DNA of 64,000 nt from Tistrella bauzanensis (GTDB taxonomy: Bacteria; Pseudomonadota; Alphaproteobacteria; Tistrellales; Tistrellaceae): contig NZ_BMDZ01000021.1 in NCBI RefSeq assembly GCF_014636235.1, positions 1 through 64,000 of the forward strand, written 5' to 3'. This document shows positions 1 to 10,273 of the stretch, piece by piece. A program made the position numbers and the translations under genes. Below the pieces are notes generated by a model. That model saw only the letters and a program-made list of their open reading frames with translations. It was not told the DNA's origin and did no database searches. Each line of letters begins with the position of its first letter. The first letter of the stretch is position 1.

Positions 1-1849
1 CCTCCGACGCAAGGTCGCCGCTTGGGACGACGACTTCCTCGCAAGCATCATCGCAGCTTAAAATTTTCACCCGATTCCCCTGCTTGCCACCCTGGCCGGT
101 CATGTTGTCGCCGGTGGCATTGTAGACATGTGGCCGTTCCAGCCGCAGGCCACGCACTGTGGTCAGCAGCCAGCGTTCCCACGTATTGGTGCCGACACCG
201 ATGCCGTTGTTGCTGGGGGCATGTCCGGCATCGACCTCGGCGTCGACCAGCGTGATATTGACGGCACTCTCGCCGGACCGCCGCAGGCTGATCAGGCCGC
301 CGCGCAGTGCCCGCCACGCCTCGTCGCAGGCGATCGCCGCGCGGCCCAGCCAGCGCAGGGTGGTGTTGCTGCCCACCTCGATCTGGAACTGGCCCAGCAC
401 CGTCGGATCGCCGCACATATACCGGCCGCTGGCCGACGGCACCAGCACAGTGCCTCCGGCCGACGGCATACTATCCAGCGCGGCCTGAATGGCGCCCTGA
501 TTGTCGACGGCGGCAGTTGATGCGCCGAACCAGGCGATCGATGCCACCTGTCCTGCCGCGAAGCGGATGTCGCCATCCACGAACAGGTCGGCCGCCTCGG
601 GCGCGATCACCGGCCCGCCGAAGCTGATGCGATGGGGGCGGGCCACCGTCCAGCCATAGGATTTGACTTCGTTGCGCACCCACAGGCGGTTGGCGCCGCC
701 CTCGAAGGCACCCATGCCCCACAGCCGGTGGGGATCGAAGGGTTCGCGCACGGTCGCGGCCACAGTGCCGAGCGGCTGCCACGGTGCATCGCCATCGACG
801 CGATATCGCAGCGGCGTTCCCACGGCCAGCCCGGGTGCGCCGGTGGTCGAATACAGGCGGTTGCCGTTGATTGAGCCCACGGTGAACGACACGGTTCCGG
901 CCACGTCCGACACGGTGTATCCCGACTGGACCTCAGGCATCGTCGCGATATCGACATCCACCGCATTCAACTGCGGCGCCGGCAGGAAATACATTGCGCG
1001 GATCACGTCCGGGGCCGACACCGGCGAGCCGCTGGCCAGCCGCAGATAAAGGGTGCCTTCCTCCAGCCCGTCCTGCACGCCATAGGCCCAATTGTCGGGG
1101 GCCATCTCGCTGAACTTGGCCGCTCTGGTCAGCATGGTGGTGCCGATCTCGACCCGCGACGGCAACGGCAACTGCCCACGCCCGGGCTTCGAGCCATTGA
1201 CGAAAAACCAGCTGGCGGCAACGTTGGTCGATGCGGTCCAGCTCGCCGCCAGTCGCGGCAGCAGTTCTTCGCCGAACGCGACATAGCGTCGGCCGCGCTT
1301 GATCGTGCCGGTCCCGCTGGTGAACAGCAGATAGGGCGGCACGGCCCCCGCGGCGATCACGGGCCCCGGCGTCTGCGGGCCGATGGCGGTGCCGGTGAAC
1401 GCCAGCACCTCATGCCCGACCACCAGCCGTCCGGCGCCTTCGAACACCACCGGCGCCGTGAACGCCAGATCCTGGTCCACCTTGTGCGGCCGGTCGATGA
1501 ACAGGCTGCCGCCGATGGTGGCCGCATAGGCGTCGGCGGCGGCGAGCGCCGGGCCGTCATCGGTGATGCCGTCGCCGGCAGCACCCCACCAGCCGGCCAC
1601 CGGGCGGGCGGTGTCACGCCGCAGCCAGCGGCCGGGCTGGCCCGAGGTCAGCGCCGACGGCCGCAGCACGGTCGCGCCGTCATCGGCCGCGAGCGACGCC
1701 GTGTCGAAGCGGAAGGCTCCACCCCCGGCGGTGGTGCCGGTGGTGGCGCGGATCACCTCGACCATCGGGATGGCGGGCACGCCGCCTGACAGCGGCAGCG
1801 AACGCAGATCGGCCAGAATGTCGACCGACTGGAAGTCGACGGATGCCAT
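1..1849 (-). CDS. Tailspike / pectate-lyase-like beta-helix protein, partial (3' end outside window)
   Basis: The frame stays open from the ATG at 1849 to the left edge, giving at least 616 residues. After an N-terminal stretch beginning MASVDFQSVDILADL, a segment with GWWGAAGDGITDDGPAL (roughly residues 90-110) matches the start of the Pectate_lyase_3 fold found in phage tailspikes and GH28-related proteins. A second such start, AWFGASTAAVDNQGAIQAAL, lies near residue 440, so the protein has two beta-helix units. A GAGG-like ribosome site lies about 8 bases before the ATG. Related proteins bind or cleave polysaccharide; the substrate cannot be told here. It is a paralogue of the broken gene at 2247-3646, with the same WD-x-A-x-x-DDG-x-TVLRP-type lead-in. 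Family assignment is by motif only. Confidence 0.75.
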   Translation of the reverse strand, partial: MASVDFQSVDILADLRSLPLSGGVPAIPMVEVIRATTGTTAGGGAFRFDTASLAADDGATVLRPSALTSGQPGRWLRRDTARPVAGWWGAAGDGITDDGPALAAADAYAATIGGSLFIDRPHKVDQDLAFTAPVVFEGAGRLVVGHEVLAFTGTAIGPQTPGPVIAAGAVPPYLLFTSGTGTIKRGRRYVAFGEELLPRLAASWTASTNVAASWFFVNGSKPGRGQLPLPSRVEIGTTMLTRAAKFSEMAPDNWAYGVQDGLEEGTLYLRLASGSPVSAPDVIRAMYFLPAPQLNAVDVDIATMPEVQSGYTVSDVAGTVSFTVGSINGNRLYSTTGAPGLAVGTPLRYRVDGDAPWQPLGTVAATVREPFDPHRLWGMGAFEGGANRLWVRNEVKSYGWTVARPHRISFGGPVIAPEAADLFVDGDIRFAAGQVASIAWFGASTAAVDNQGAIQAALDSMPSAGGTVLVPSASGRYMCGDPTVLGQFQIEVGSNTTLRWLGRAAIACDEAWRALRGGLISLRRSGESAVNITLVDAEVDAGHAPSNNGIGVGTNTWERWLLTTVRGLRLERPHVYNATGDNMTGQGGKQGNRVKILSCDDACEEVVVPSGDLASE

Positions 1850-1977
1850 GAAACAAGATCCTCACAATGTCCGACACCGACGGCGGGCTTGCCGCGGTGT
1901 CGGGGACCAGTCTGTCGCGAGACTCTAAAAATGCGGCATGATGAACTGTTGCAACTTGCGGCAACAATGGCCGCCAC

Positions 1978-2019
1978 AAAAAAGGCGCCATGCAGGAAGC
2001 CCTGCATGGCGCCTTTTTT
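1978..2019. terminator. Bidirectional rho-independent terminator
   Basis: A perfect 12-bp inverted repeat (GGCGCCATGCAG and its complement, 6-base loop) is flanked by six A on the left and six T on the right, so it can end transcription in both directions. It lies just downstream of the minus-strand tRNA-Thr and before the tailspike-like gene. Confidence 0.9.
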
Positions 2020-2027
2020 GAAATCTC

Positions 2028-2102
<75 letters not shown>

Positions 2103-2246
2103 CGGAACGCCGGGGCGCGAAACCCCTGCGAACGGCGCGGACGATAGCGCCGCACCAGCGGTTTGGCAAGGGCTTAACGTGGCCGGCCGGCAGCTTGTTT
2201 CCGCAACCGTTGCCGGAATTCAGGCGGGCCGGCCCCGACCGGTCGG

Positions 2247-3646
2247 TCAGCCGATGGCTGTTCCTCCGGTCTTCCAGTCGGTCACCGGGAAAGAGCCCTG
2301 CCGCAACCGGTCGGCAGACTGCCAGAGCGCCCTGTCACCGATCAGGCGGATGGTGCGGTCGATGCCGGTCGCGATGTCGAAGAGATGCCCGGCGGCAATC
2401 GCCGCCGCAAGGTCTGCGGTGAGGTCGTACCACAGCATCAGCGTGCCGGCGGCATCATTGCCGGCGATGTACCAGGCCTCGCGGGTGCTGGTGTCGATCA
2501 GGACGCGGCCGCTGTGCTCATCGGCGGTCATGACCATCCCGGTCGACACCATGGTGACATAGCCTGCGCCGTCGAAGACCGGGTCCGACAGGGCAAGGTT
2601 CGATGCCACCTCGGTGAACAGCCGCGGCACCTCGGCCTCGTTGCGCGCCTCCTGTGGTCGCAGCAGAGTGGTGTCGCGGAGCGCCAGCCGGAAACTGGGG
2701 AAGACGTCCCATTCCACGCGCATGGCCGCACCGACGGCAATCTGGCCGGTCACATTGCCCCAGATCCGGAACTGGCGGCCTCCGTCGGACAGGAAATCAT
2801 CCTGCACATGCCAGCGCCGGCCCGAGGTTTTGTCGACCAGGAACAGCCCCTGCGCCATGTTGCAGACCGCGTCAGACGTTGCCGTCACATAGGTTGACAT
2901 CTGCAGGTTGAGGCGGCCGGCGGAAATCGTGACGCCGGCCACGATCACATGGCCGGGCAGATAGCCCGGAGTCGAAGGTGGGCCGAATTCCGCCGCGCCG
3001 GTGATCATCGCCGTACCACTGCCCGGTGCCCGGATCGGATCGATGATCTTGGCCGAAGTATAGCCCTCGACATGCAGGGTCGGGCCCTTCATGCCGGCGA
3101 TGAACCCATCGCGCCAGCGCAGATTGGTGGTGTCCCGCAGATGCATGGCCGGAACGCCTTGGGGAACGACGCTGCCAAACGAGCCGTCGATCTTGCCACT
3201 GAACATCTGAATGCCGCGACCATCCTGAACATAGACGCCGGTGGCGCGCGGGTCTTCGATCCGCAGACCATAGACATAGAGATTGTTGAGCCTGACACCA
3301 TCGAAGCCGGGGCTGCTGAACCCCTCATAGCAGATGGAGACGGCGGCACAGCGTCTGCTTGAAAACGAAGCGGCCGACCGGCACATCCACCCGAAGAATG
3401 TCCTTTGCACCGCCGGAAGCGGTTCGCGCCGCATTGAAGACTGCCTGAAGGGCCGTGGTGCAGTCGGTGTCATTGTCGCCGACGGCGCCGAACCAGACGA
3501 TATCGAGCATGCCATCGACATCGCGGCGCCAGCGCCCCGCACCGCCGCCGGCAACATCATGCGGGCGCAGGATTGTGCCGCTGTCGTCATCGGCGATCGC
3601 TGCGGCGTCCCACCACCGGATGCGGCCACTTGTGGCCGCGCGACCG
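2247..3646 (-). pseudogene. Truncated and frameshifted tailspike / beta-helix gene
   Basis: Two frames are needed. The first runs from the end of the lactate permease gene to about 3355 and contains SGRIRWWDAAAIADDD and IVWFGAVGDNDTDCTTALQ, the same lead-in and Pectate_lyase_3 start as the gene at the left edge. It then runs into a stop, and the protein continues in another frame from about CYEGFSSPGFDGVRLNNLYV to the stop at 2247. The N-terminal 40 or so residues seen in the paralogue are absent, with no start codon: the homology begins right at the lldP stop. Around 3345 the upstream frame should still encode an early helix rung, so sequence may be missing as well as one base shifted. The long single-frame ORF through here has a spurious first 100 residues. 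Confidence 0.7.
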
Positions 3647-5149
3647 TCAGCCAAGCAGCCCGGCCACGGCCGCCGCAAGGCCCAGCAGCAGGGCCACGGC
3701 CACCGGCAGGGGCGTGCTGCGGCGGCGGATGGCGGCCTCGTCCGAGGCGGCCGCACCGGTCAGCGCCGCCGCCATCGCCAGGCGCATCGGCGAGACCATG
3801 GTGGCAAGCCCGCCGACCACCAGCAGCATGGCCGCGATCAGCAGCGCCATCAGGGCACCGGCGCCGCCACCGTCGGCGCCCATCCCCGGCAGCGCATCGG
3901 CCAGTGGTGCGATCATCGCCGCCACCGCCACATTACTGCCGGTCAGGAAGCCCGCAAGGCCGGCCAGCGGCGGAATGATCGCCAAGTCGGCGCCGGCGGC
4001 GACATCGCGCCATGCCGCCGCCAGAACCGTCGGCGCGCCACCCGCCGCCCACACCCCCGCCAGCAGCACGAAGGCGATGGTGGCCGCCGCCGGCCGGATG
4101 CCATGGCCAAGGCCGCGTGCGATGTCGTGGCCGATCCGCCCCGGCCGGTTGCCCGCCATCAGGGCGGCGACGACCGCGGTCGCCAGCAGCCAGCCGGCAG
4201 GATGGTGCAGCGGCGCATAGCCGGGCAGGCCGTCGACCGGCTGCCAGATCCAGTGCCGCAGCGCCTCGGCCAGCGGCGTCACCAGCCGGGTGACCAGCAG
4301 CACCAGGGTCAGGGCAAGATAGGGCGCCAGGATGCGGGTGGTGGTCCGGATGGCGACGTCGCGGCGCCGCACGCCCAGATCGATCGCGATCGGCAGGCCC
4401 AGCGCCGCCAGCGCCGCGGTTTCCGGCCCCAGAAACAGATTAGCCACAACCAGCGCCACGATCAGCCCGGCGACCAGCGGCGGATCGATCAGCCGGTCGC
4501 GGCGCCGTGGCCGGATGCCCACCGCCGCCAGTTGCAGCCGCAGCACCACCAGCCCGCCGGCATAGGCGATCGCCGACACCGCTGCCGCGGCGGCCCCCAA
4601 CTGGTGCGGATCATGACGCATCAGCACCGCCGTGACCTGAGTGCCGATCGCCAGAGCGCCCCAGGGCACCAGCAACTGACTGAGCAGCGCCAGCACCGCC
4701 GCCCGCGCGCCACCAAGCCCTTCCCCCCGCAGCAGAGCCGCGGTCACCACCGCGCCCACCCCGAAGCCGGTGGCGCTTTCCGCAAATGGACCGATCAGCA
4801 TGCAGGCGGTGAAGATCCGACGATAGCGGCGGTCATCCGGGCCGGCTGTCGTGGCTGCGGCATCGGTCCACGCCGATCCGCGCACCGGCGATGCCACGGC
4901 ATCGAACACCAGCCCGGCCAGGATCACCGAAACCGCCATCCAGGCGATCCACAGCGACCGCAGGGCGGCATCGGCCAGCACGGCGCCGGGCAGCCCGCCG
5001 GCCAGCGCCAGACCGGCGCCCAGAGCCGCACCGGCCAGCCCCGCCTCGATCGAAGACCGGCGCGCGGCCAGCAGGCCCATGGCCAGCAGCACCGGCATCG
5101 GTGCCAGAATGATGGTCAGCAGCGACATCGGCTCGGGGTCTCGCGTCAT
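3647..5149 (-). CDS. lldP: L-lactate permease family transporter
   Basis: This 500-residue, very hydrophobic protein has about a dozen membrane segments. It carries the lactate permease (LctP, TC 2.A.14) signature GPFAESATGFG at residues 120-130, and later the GFLTGSNVAVAAMIAPL stretch that matches the second half of the family. It would import L-lactate or a related 2-hydroxy acid such as glycolate across the inner membrane with protons. No lactate dehydrogenase gene is nearby. It is slightly shorter than the usual 550 residues but both ends look natural. An in-frame ATG seven codons later (5128) is an alternative start. The remnant tailspike gene begins directly after its stop. Confidence 0.87.
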   Translation of the reverse strand: MTRDPEPMSLLTIILAPMPVLLAMGLLAARRSSIEAGLAGAALGAGLALAGGLPGAVLADAALRSLWIAWMAVSVILAGLVFDAVASPVRGSAWTDAAATTAGPDDRRYRRIFTACMLIGPFAESATGFGVGAVVTAALLRGEGLGGARAAVLALLSQLLVPWGALAIGTQVTAVLMRHDPHQLGAAAAAVSAIAYAGGLVVLRLQLAAVGIRPRRRDRLIDPPLVAGLIVALVVANLFLGPETAALAALGLPIAIDLGVRRRDVAIRTTTRILAPYLALTLVLLVTRLVTPLAEALRHWIWQPVDGLPGYAPLHHPAGWLLATAVVAALMAGNRPGRIGHDIARGLGHGIRPAAATIAFVLLAGVWAAGGAPTVLAAAWRDVAAGADLAIIPPLAGLAGFLTGSNVAVAAMIAPLADALPGMGADGGGAGALMALLIAAMLLVVGGLATMVSPMRLAMAAALTGAAASDEAAIRRRSTPLPVAVALLLGLAAAVAGLLG

Positions 5150-5324
5150 GGCGGTGGATGGCCCGCCGCATCAAAGCCGATCGACCGATGCCGGGCAAGC
5201 ACGGCGCCGCCGGTTCGGCCGGCCTTGACCCGCGCACGCGCCCGTGATCGGCTGTGGCCGTCGTCACTCCCCCCGATGCCCGCCATCATACGGCGCCGGC
5301 CGTCCACCCGAGGCCTCAGCCATC

Positions 5325-6842
5325 ATGACCACCTCGCGCCCATCCCGCAGCCGGACGGTACTAACCCTGTCGGTGCTAATGCCCGTGGCCGCCTGCGCGC
5401 CGCTGATCGATCAGATGGTGCCGCCACGCTATGGGGTGATGAGCGAACGGCAGTCACCGGTGCGGATCGACTGGCCGGCGCTCGACGATCAGCCGCAGCG
5501 CTTCGTGGTTCAGTCCTATGGCATCTATGACCGGGCGATCGCCGATTATGGTGATCTGTATGGCGCCGTGCCGCGTGGCCAGCTGCGCGTGCAGCGGCTG
5601 TCGCCGGAAAGCCGCCATGCCCTGACCGATGCACCGGACGATCAGCCGGCGGGAGATGACACAGAGGAAGACACAGAGCAACGGCCAGTCGCCGATGTGC
5701 GCGCGGCCCCCGCCGCCACCGCTTCACAGCCAGCCGGCAATGATGACGGCCGCCCGGCACTCGCCCCGGTGCGCGCGGCCGATCCCCGTCTGGCCGGGCT
5801 CGACCTGTCGGCACCGGCCGACACCACGGCGCCTGTCGCCCGTGACGGTGAAGGCCGGCCGATCGGCATCGCCGGCGGCGCTGGCGGCAATGCGGGCGAC
5901 ACCGATCCGCAAGGCGAGGCGGTGTTCGCGGCGGTCAGCGGCTTTCTGGGCAACACCCGCAGCGAACAGGCCCGCCGCGCCTTGGCTGATGCCGGAACCA
6001 CCGGCGCCAGTGACATCGATCGCGCAATGATCGGCGATGACACGCCACGCGATCCCGTCTCGGCGCTGGAGGCGTCGCTGCCGCTCTATTTCCAGCGCTA
6101 TGCCTATACCATCGGTGAACGCGGCCAGATGACGGTGGCCTTGGGAGCGGTACAGGCGCCGCTCGACTGGGTGCGGGCCGACACAGCCAATGCCCGCTGC
6201 GTGCTGTTCTCGACCGCGCTTGCCGATCAACCCGCCGGCACACAGGCCGAAGCCGAGGCCGCCCCCGTGGCGGCACCCGCCGCTGCGGCCGAGCCCGAGG
6301 CGGTGGAGCCCGAGGCGGTGGCCGGGCCGGACGAGGACGCCGCCCCGGATGCGGCGCAGGACAGTCTGGGCAGCCTGTTCGAAAGCGTCGGCCGCTGGCT
6401 CGATGGTGACGATGCCGAACCGGAATCCGAAGCCAAACCAGAACCGGAAGCCACAGCCGAACGCCAGGCAGACACCGAGACGGCGGCGGCCGAGACCGCG
6501 TCCGACCCGGTTGCCGATTTCTTTGCCCGCCTGTTCGGCGGTGACGCCGCCGAGACACCACCCGAAGAGGCGATGACAGAGGCTGTGGCCGCGGCCGACC
6601 CGCCTCCCCGACCACAGCCGAAGCCCGAACCGCAGCCGCAGCCCGCGCCAAAGCCGGACCTGCGACCCGAAGCCATGCCAAAGCCGGAACCCGGACTCGA
6701 ACCCGGGCCAGAACCCCAGGCGCCCGCCCTGCCTGCCACACTGTCCGCCACCCACATGGATGGCCATCTCTGCGTGCCGCAGAACGAGACACTCGACCGC
6801 GCCCGCATTGCCGAACTACTGGGGTTCATCCGGCTGCGCTGA
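5325..6842 (+). CDS. Proline/glutamate/alanine-rich lipoprotein, function unknown
   Basis: From ATG 5325 (preceded by GAGG) the protein starts with basic residues, a hydrophobic stretch and the lipobox VAAC, so it should be lipidated at about Cys25. Residues 26-110 are ordered (RYGVMSERQSPVRIDWPAL, VVQSYGIYDRAIADYGDLY). There follow long low-complexity acidic and Ala/Pro tracts, with an ordered island near residues 245-300 (PLYFQRYAYTIGERGQMTVA), short DSLGSLFESVGRWLDGD and DPVADFFARLFGGDAAE helices, and PKPEP repeats that could span periplasm or peptidoglycan. The C-terminus (DGHLCVPQNETLDRARIAEL) is ordered again. I recognise no family. An ATG at 5244 is possible but would bury the signal peptide. 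Confidence 0.7.
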   Translation: MTTSRPSRSRTVLTLSVLMPVAACAPLIDQMVPPRYGVMSERQSPVRIDWPALDDQPQRFVVQSYGIYDRAIADYGDLYGAVPRGQLRVQRLSPESRHALTDAPDDQPAGDDTEEDTEQRPVADVRAAPAATASQPAGNDDGRPALAPVRAADPRLAGLDLSAPADTTAPVARDGEGRPIGIAGGAGGNAGDTDPQGEAVFAAVSGFLGNTRSEQARRALADAGTTGASDIDRAMIGDDTPRDPVSALEASLPLYFQRYAYTIGERGQMTVALGAVQAPLDWVRADTANARCVLFSTALADQPAGTQAEAEAAPVAAPAAAAEPEAVEPEAVAGPDEDAAPDAAQDSLGSLFESVGRWLDGDDAEPESEAKPEPEATAERQADTETAAAETASDPVADFFARLFGGDAAETPPEEAMTEAVAAADPPPRPQPKPEPQPQPAPKPDLRPEAMPKPEPGLEPGPEPQAPALPATLSATHMDGHLCVPQNETLDRARIAELLGFIRLR

Positions 6843-6878
6843 TCGGCCACCAGATCGCGCCCGGCCTGGAAAAGCCGA

Positions 6879-6924
6879 CATGACAACGGGCGGCGCCGGT
6901 GTCCCGGTGCCGCCCGTTGTCATG
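6879..6924. terminator. Hairpin between convergent genes
   Basis: A perfect 16-bp inverted repeat (CATGACAACGGGCGGC and complement) with a 14-base loop lies between the lipoprotein and fumC stops. There is no clear T tract, but its place between convergent genes suggests it ends transcription from both sides. Confidence 0.65.
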
Positions 6925-6961
6925 ATGGATGTCCGCCCCGTCCGGGATCGGCCCGTATCGA

Positions 6962-8374
<1,413 letters not shown>

Positions 8375-8587
8375 CGCGTCCTCGGCTCCATCAGGCAGTC
8401 AGCGGGTGGCGGACACAGGCCTGGCTCATTGCGAACCGCCATGTCCGCGCGGCGTCTCCTCTTCGGCCGGTATATGCGCCTGCACGGGCGCCCGCGTCAA
8501 ATATTGCGGGGGGTTGTACGACCCTGGTCGTCGGTTTTGGCGCCGCATGGCGCCCTGAAATAAAGCGTATGATCAACGGGCGTCGCG

Positions 8588-8617
8588 TGATCCGCAACCG
8601 CCGCCACATCGTATTGG
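8588..8617 (+). promoter_or_regulatory. Candidate ECF (RpoE/ChrR-type) promoter
   Basis: TGATCC, an 18-base spacer and TATTGG lie about 40 bases before the sigma start. TGATC with an 18-19 base spacer and a TA-starting -10 is the known pattern of promoters used by Rhodobacter RpoE, so this could be the autoregulated promoter of the sigma/anti-sigma pair. The -10 match is only partial. Confidence 0.5.
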
Positions 8618-8657
8618 CAGTGTATCCACAGCCACGAGTGGCCCGAAAGGCCGGCGC

Positions 8658-9362
8658 ATGACGGACGACACCTGCGTGCAGATCCAGACGATATCCCGGC
8701 CCGTGCCCCGGCGCCTGCTTGCGGCCCGCGCGACAGTTCTGTTAGATGGCATCATGACCACGGCGAGCGGTCGTGGCGGGGCTTCCGAAGGCTCGCGCCC
8801 GGCATCCGAACACATGGCCGACCTGATGGTTCTGATCGCCCGCGATCAGGATCGCCGGGCCTTTGGCGAGCTGTTCGGATATTTCGCGCCCCGCGTGAAG
8901 GGGTTCCTGATGCGCCGCGGCCTCGATGCCGGGCGCGCCGAAGAGATCACCCAGGAAACCCTGCTGATCGTCTGGCGCAAGGCGGATCGCTTCGATCGGC
9001 GTCAGGCGTCGGTGTCCACCTGGATCTTCACCATCGCCCGCAACCGCAGCATCGATGCGTTGCGGCGGGAACGACGGCCGGGGATCGAGCTGGACGACCC
9101 GACCCTGACGGGCGACGGCATGGTGGCATCGGCCGAAACCGCCTATTGCGATCAGCAGGATCATGCCCGGCTGAAGGCAGCCATCGCGACACTGCCCGAC
9201 GATCAGGCCCACCTGCTGAAACTGGCCTTCTTCGAGGACAAATCCCACAGCGTCATCGCTGAAACCGAGGATCTGCCGCTCGGCACGGTGAAGTCCAGGC
9301 TGCGTCTGGCCCTTTCCAAGCTCAGGGTCGCGCTGGCCCAGACATTGGGTCCGGTGCAGTGA
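8658..9362 (+). CDS. rpoE: ECF RNA polymerase sigma factor (RpoE of the RpoE-ChrR type)
   Basis: Sigma region 2 lies at about residues 67-112 (AFGELFGYFAPRVKGFLMRR... ending in the WRKADRFD segment) and region 4 at about 178-222, with the helix-turn-helix HSVIAETEDLPLGTVKSRL. Region 3 and the rest of sigma-70 are lacking, as in ECF factors. In Rhodobacter the equivalent factor directs the response to singlet oxygen and is held inactive by ChrR, whose homologue follows here. The first 50 residues have no match in the family. ATG 8658 has AAAGG before it, while ATG 8754 would give a more typical length (about 202 residues), so the start is uncertain. Confidence 0.88.
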   Translation: MTDDTCVQIQTISRPVPRRLLAARATVLLDGIMTTASGRGGASEGSRPASEHMADLMVLIARDQDRRAFGELFGYFAPRVKGFLMRRGLDAGRAEEITQETLLIVWRKADRFDRRQASVSTWIFTIARNRSIDALRRERRPGIELDDPTLTGDGMVASAETAYCDQQDHARLKAAIATLPDDQAHLLKLAFFEDKSHSVIAETEDLPLGTVKSRLRLALSKLRVALAQTLGPVQ

Positions 9363-9409
9363 TGGCGTATCAGACGAGGACGGGCAAAGGCCCGATGGGA
9401 GACCGCCGG

Positions 9410-10117
9410 ATGACCGGTCCGCAACATCATATGCCCGAGGCATGGCTGGTGGATTATGCCGCCGGCACGCTGGACGAGGCGAACGCGCTGCTGGTGGCCT
9501 GCCATGCGGCGCTCTGCCCGTCCTGCCGCGAAAGCTTGCGGCTGCTCGACGGCGTGGGCGGCGCGCTGCTCGATGAGGCCCAGCCGGTGCCGGTCGCAGA
9601 CGATGCCCTGTCGCGCCTGTTCGCCCGCATCGATGCCGAGGATGCCGAGACCGGCGATGATGCGCCCGATGGCGCCACCACCGGCCAGCATAGAGTCGAT
9701 CTCGACAGCCTGCTGCCACTGGGCGCCGACGCACTGCGCCTGCCCCGGCCATTGCTCGCCTATCTGCCCGCCCGGCCCGACGCACTGCCCTGGCGGTGGA
9801 GCGGCCCCGGCGTGCACACGGTCGATCTGGCGGTGGGGCGGCCCGGCACCCGCACCGTGCTGATGAAGATCGGGGCCGGGCGGGCCATGCCGCATCACAC
9901 CCACAAGGGCACCGAGGCGCTGATGGTTCTGGCCGGCGGCTATCGCGACCATAGCGGCGACTACCTGCCCGGTGACGTCGCGATCTCGACCGGCGCGGTC
10001 GACCATCGCCCGATCGCCCATGATGACGGCGAGTGTCTGTGTCTGGCGGTGCTGGATGCGCCGATCACCCTGACTGGAACCCTGGGCCGGCTGCTGAACC
10101 CCTTCATCCGCTTCTGA
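9410..10117 (+). CDS. chrR: ChrR-type zinc anti-sigma factor with cupin domain
   Basis: The N-terminal domain has the zinc ligands of ChrR with the same spacing: His-His near residue 6-7, then H-x3-C-x2-C (CHAALCPSC) 25 residues later. This domain binds the sigma factor. The C-terminal half is a cupin with HHTHKGTEALMVLAGGY and a later His, which in Rhodobacter ChrR is needed to sense singlet oxygen or peroxide and release the sigma factor. I chose ATG 9410 because GGGAG lies 8 bases before it and the product then begins like known ChrR. An earlier GTG/ATG at 9359/9362 overlaps the sigma stop and cannot be excluded. It is cotranscribed with the sigma gene. Confidence 0.87.
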   Translation: MTGPQHHMPEAWLVDYAAGTLDEANALLVACHAALCPSCRESLRLLDGVGGALLDEAQPVPVADDALSRLFARIDAEDAETGDDAPDGATTGQHRVDLDSLLPLGADALRLPRPLLAYLPARPDALPWRWSGPGVHTVDLAVGRPGTRTVLMKIGAGRAMPHHTHKGTEALMVLAGGYRDHSGDYLPGDVAISTGAVDHRPIAHDDGECLCLAVLDAPITLTGTLGRLLNPFIRF

Positions 10118-10210
10118 TCGACCCGCGGCCGCCGACCCACCCCACCTGCCCCCACCCGACTTGAACGGCGGTGCGGCTTCGCGCATTGTGGCCCGGTCAT
10201 GGCCACACGG

Positions 10211-10270
10211 GCGTGAATGAGGACAAGCAGGCGTGAATGAGGGCGGGCGGGCGTGACTGAGGGCGGGCGG
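10211..10270. repeat. Three tandem copies of a 20-bp repeat
   Basis: Head-to-tail units start at 10211, 10231 and 10251, each beginning GCGTGA-TGAGG (one base differs in the third). They end 3 bases before the chosen asparaginase start, so they form its leader, and each unit carries a GAGG-like element. Confidence 0.85.
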
Positions 10271-10273
10271 GGC

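Noticed and set aside
2247..3629. Single 460-codon ORF taken as one intact gene
   Set aside because: Its first 100 residues are an out-of-frame reading; the true upstream coding is in another frame, so the gene is broken.
3455..5530. 691-codon plus-strand ORF
   Set aside because: It runs opposite the lactate permease, is rich in Arg, Gln and His with no domain motifs, and is a shadow of high-GC codon structure.
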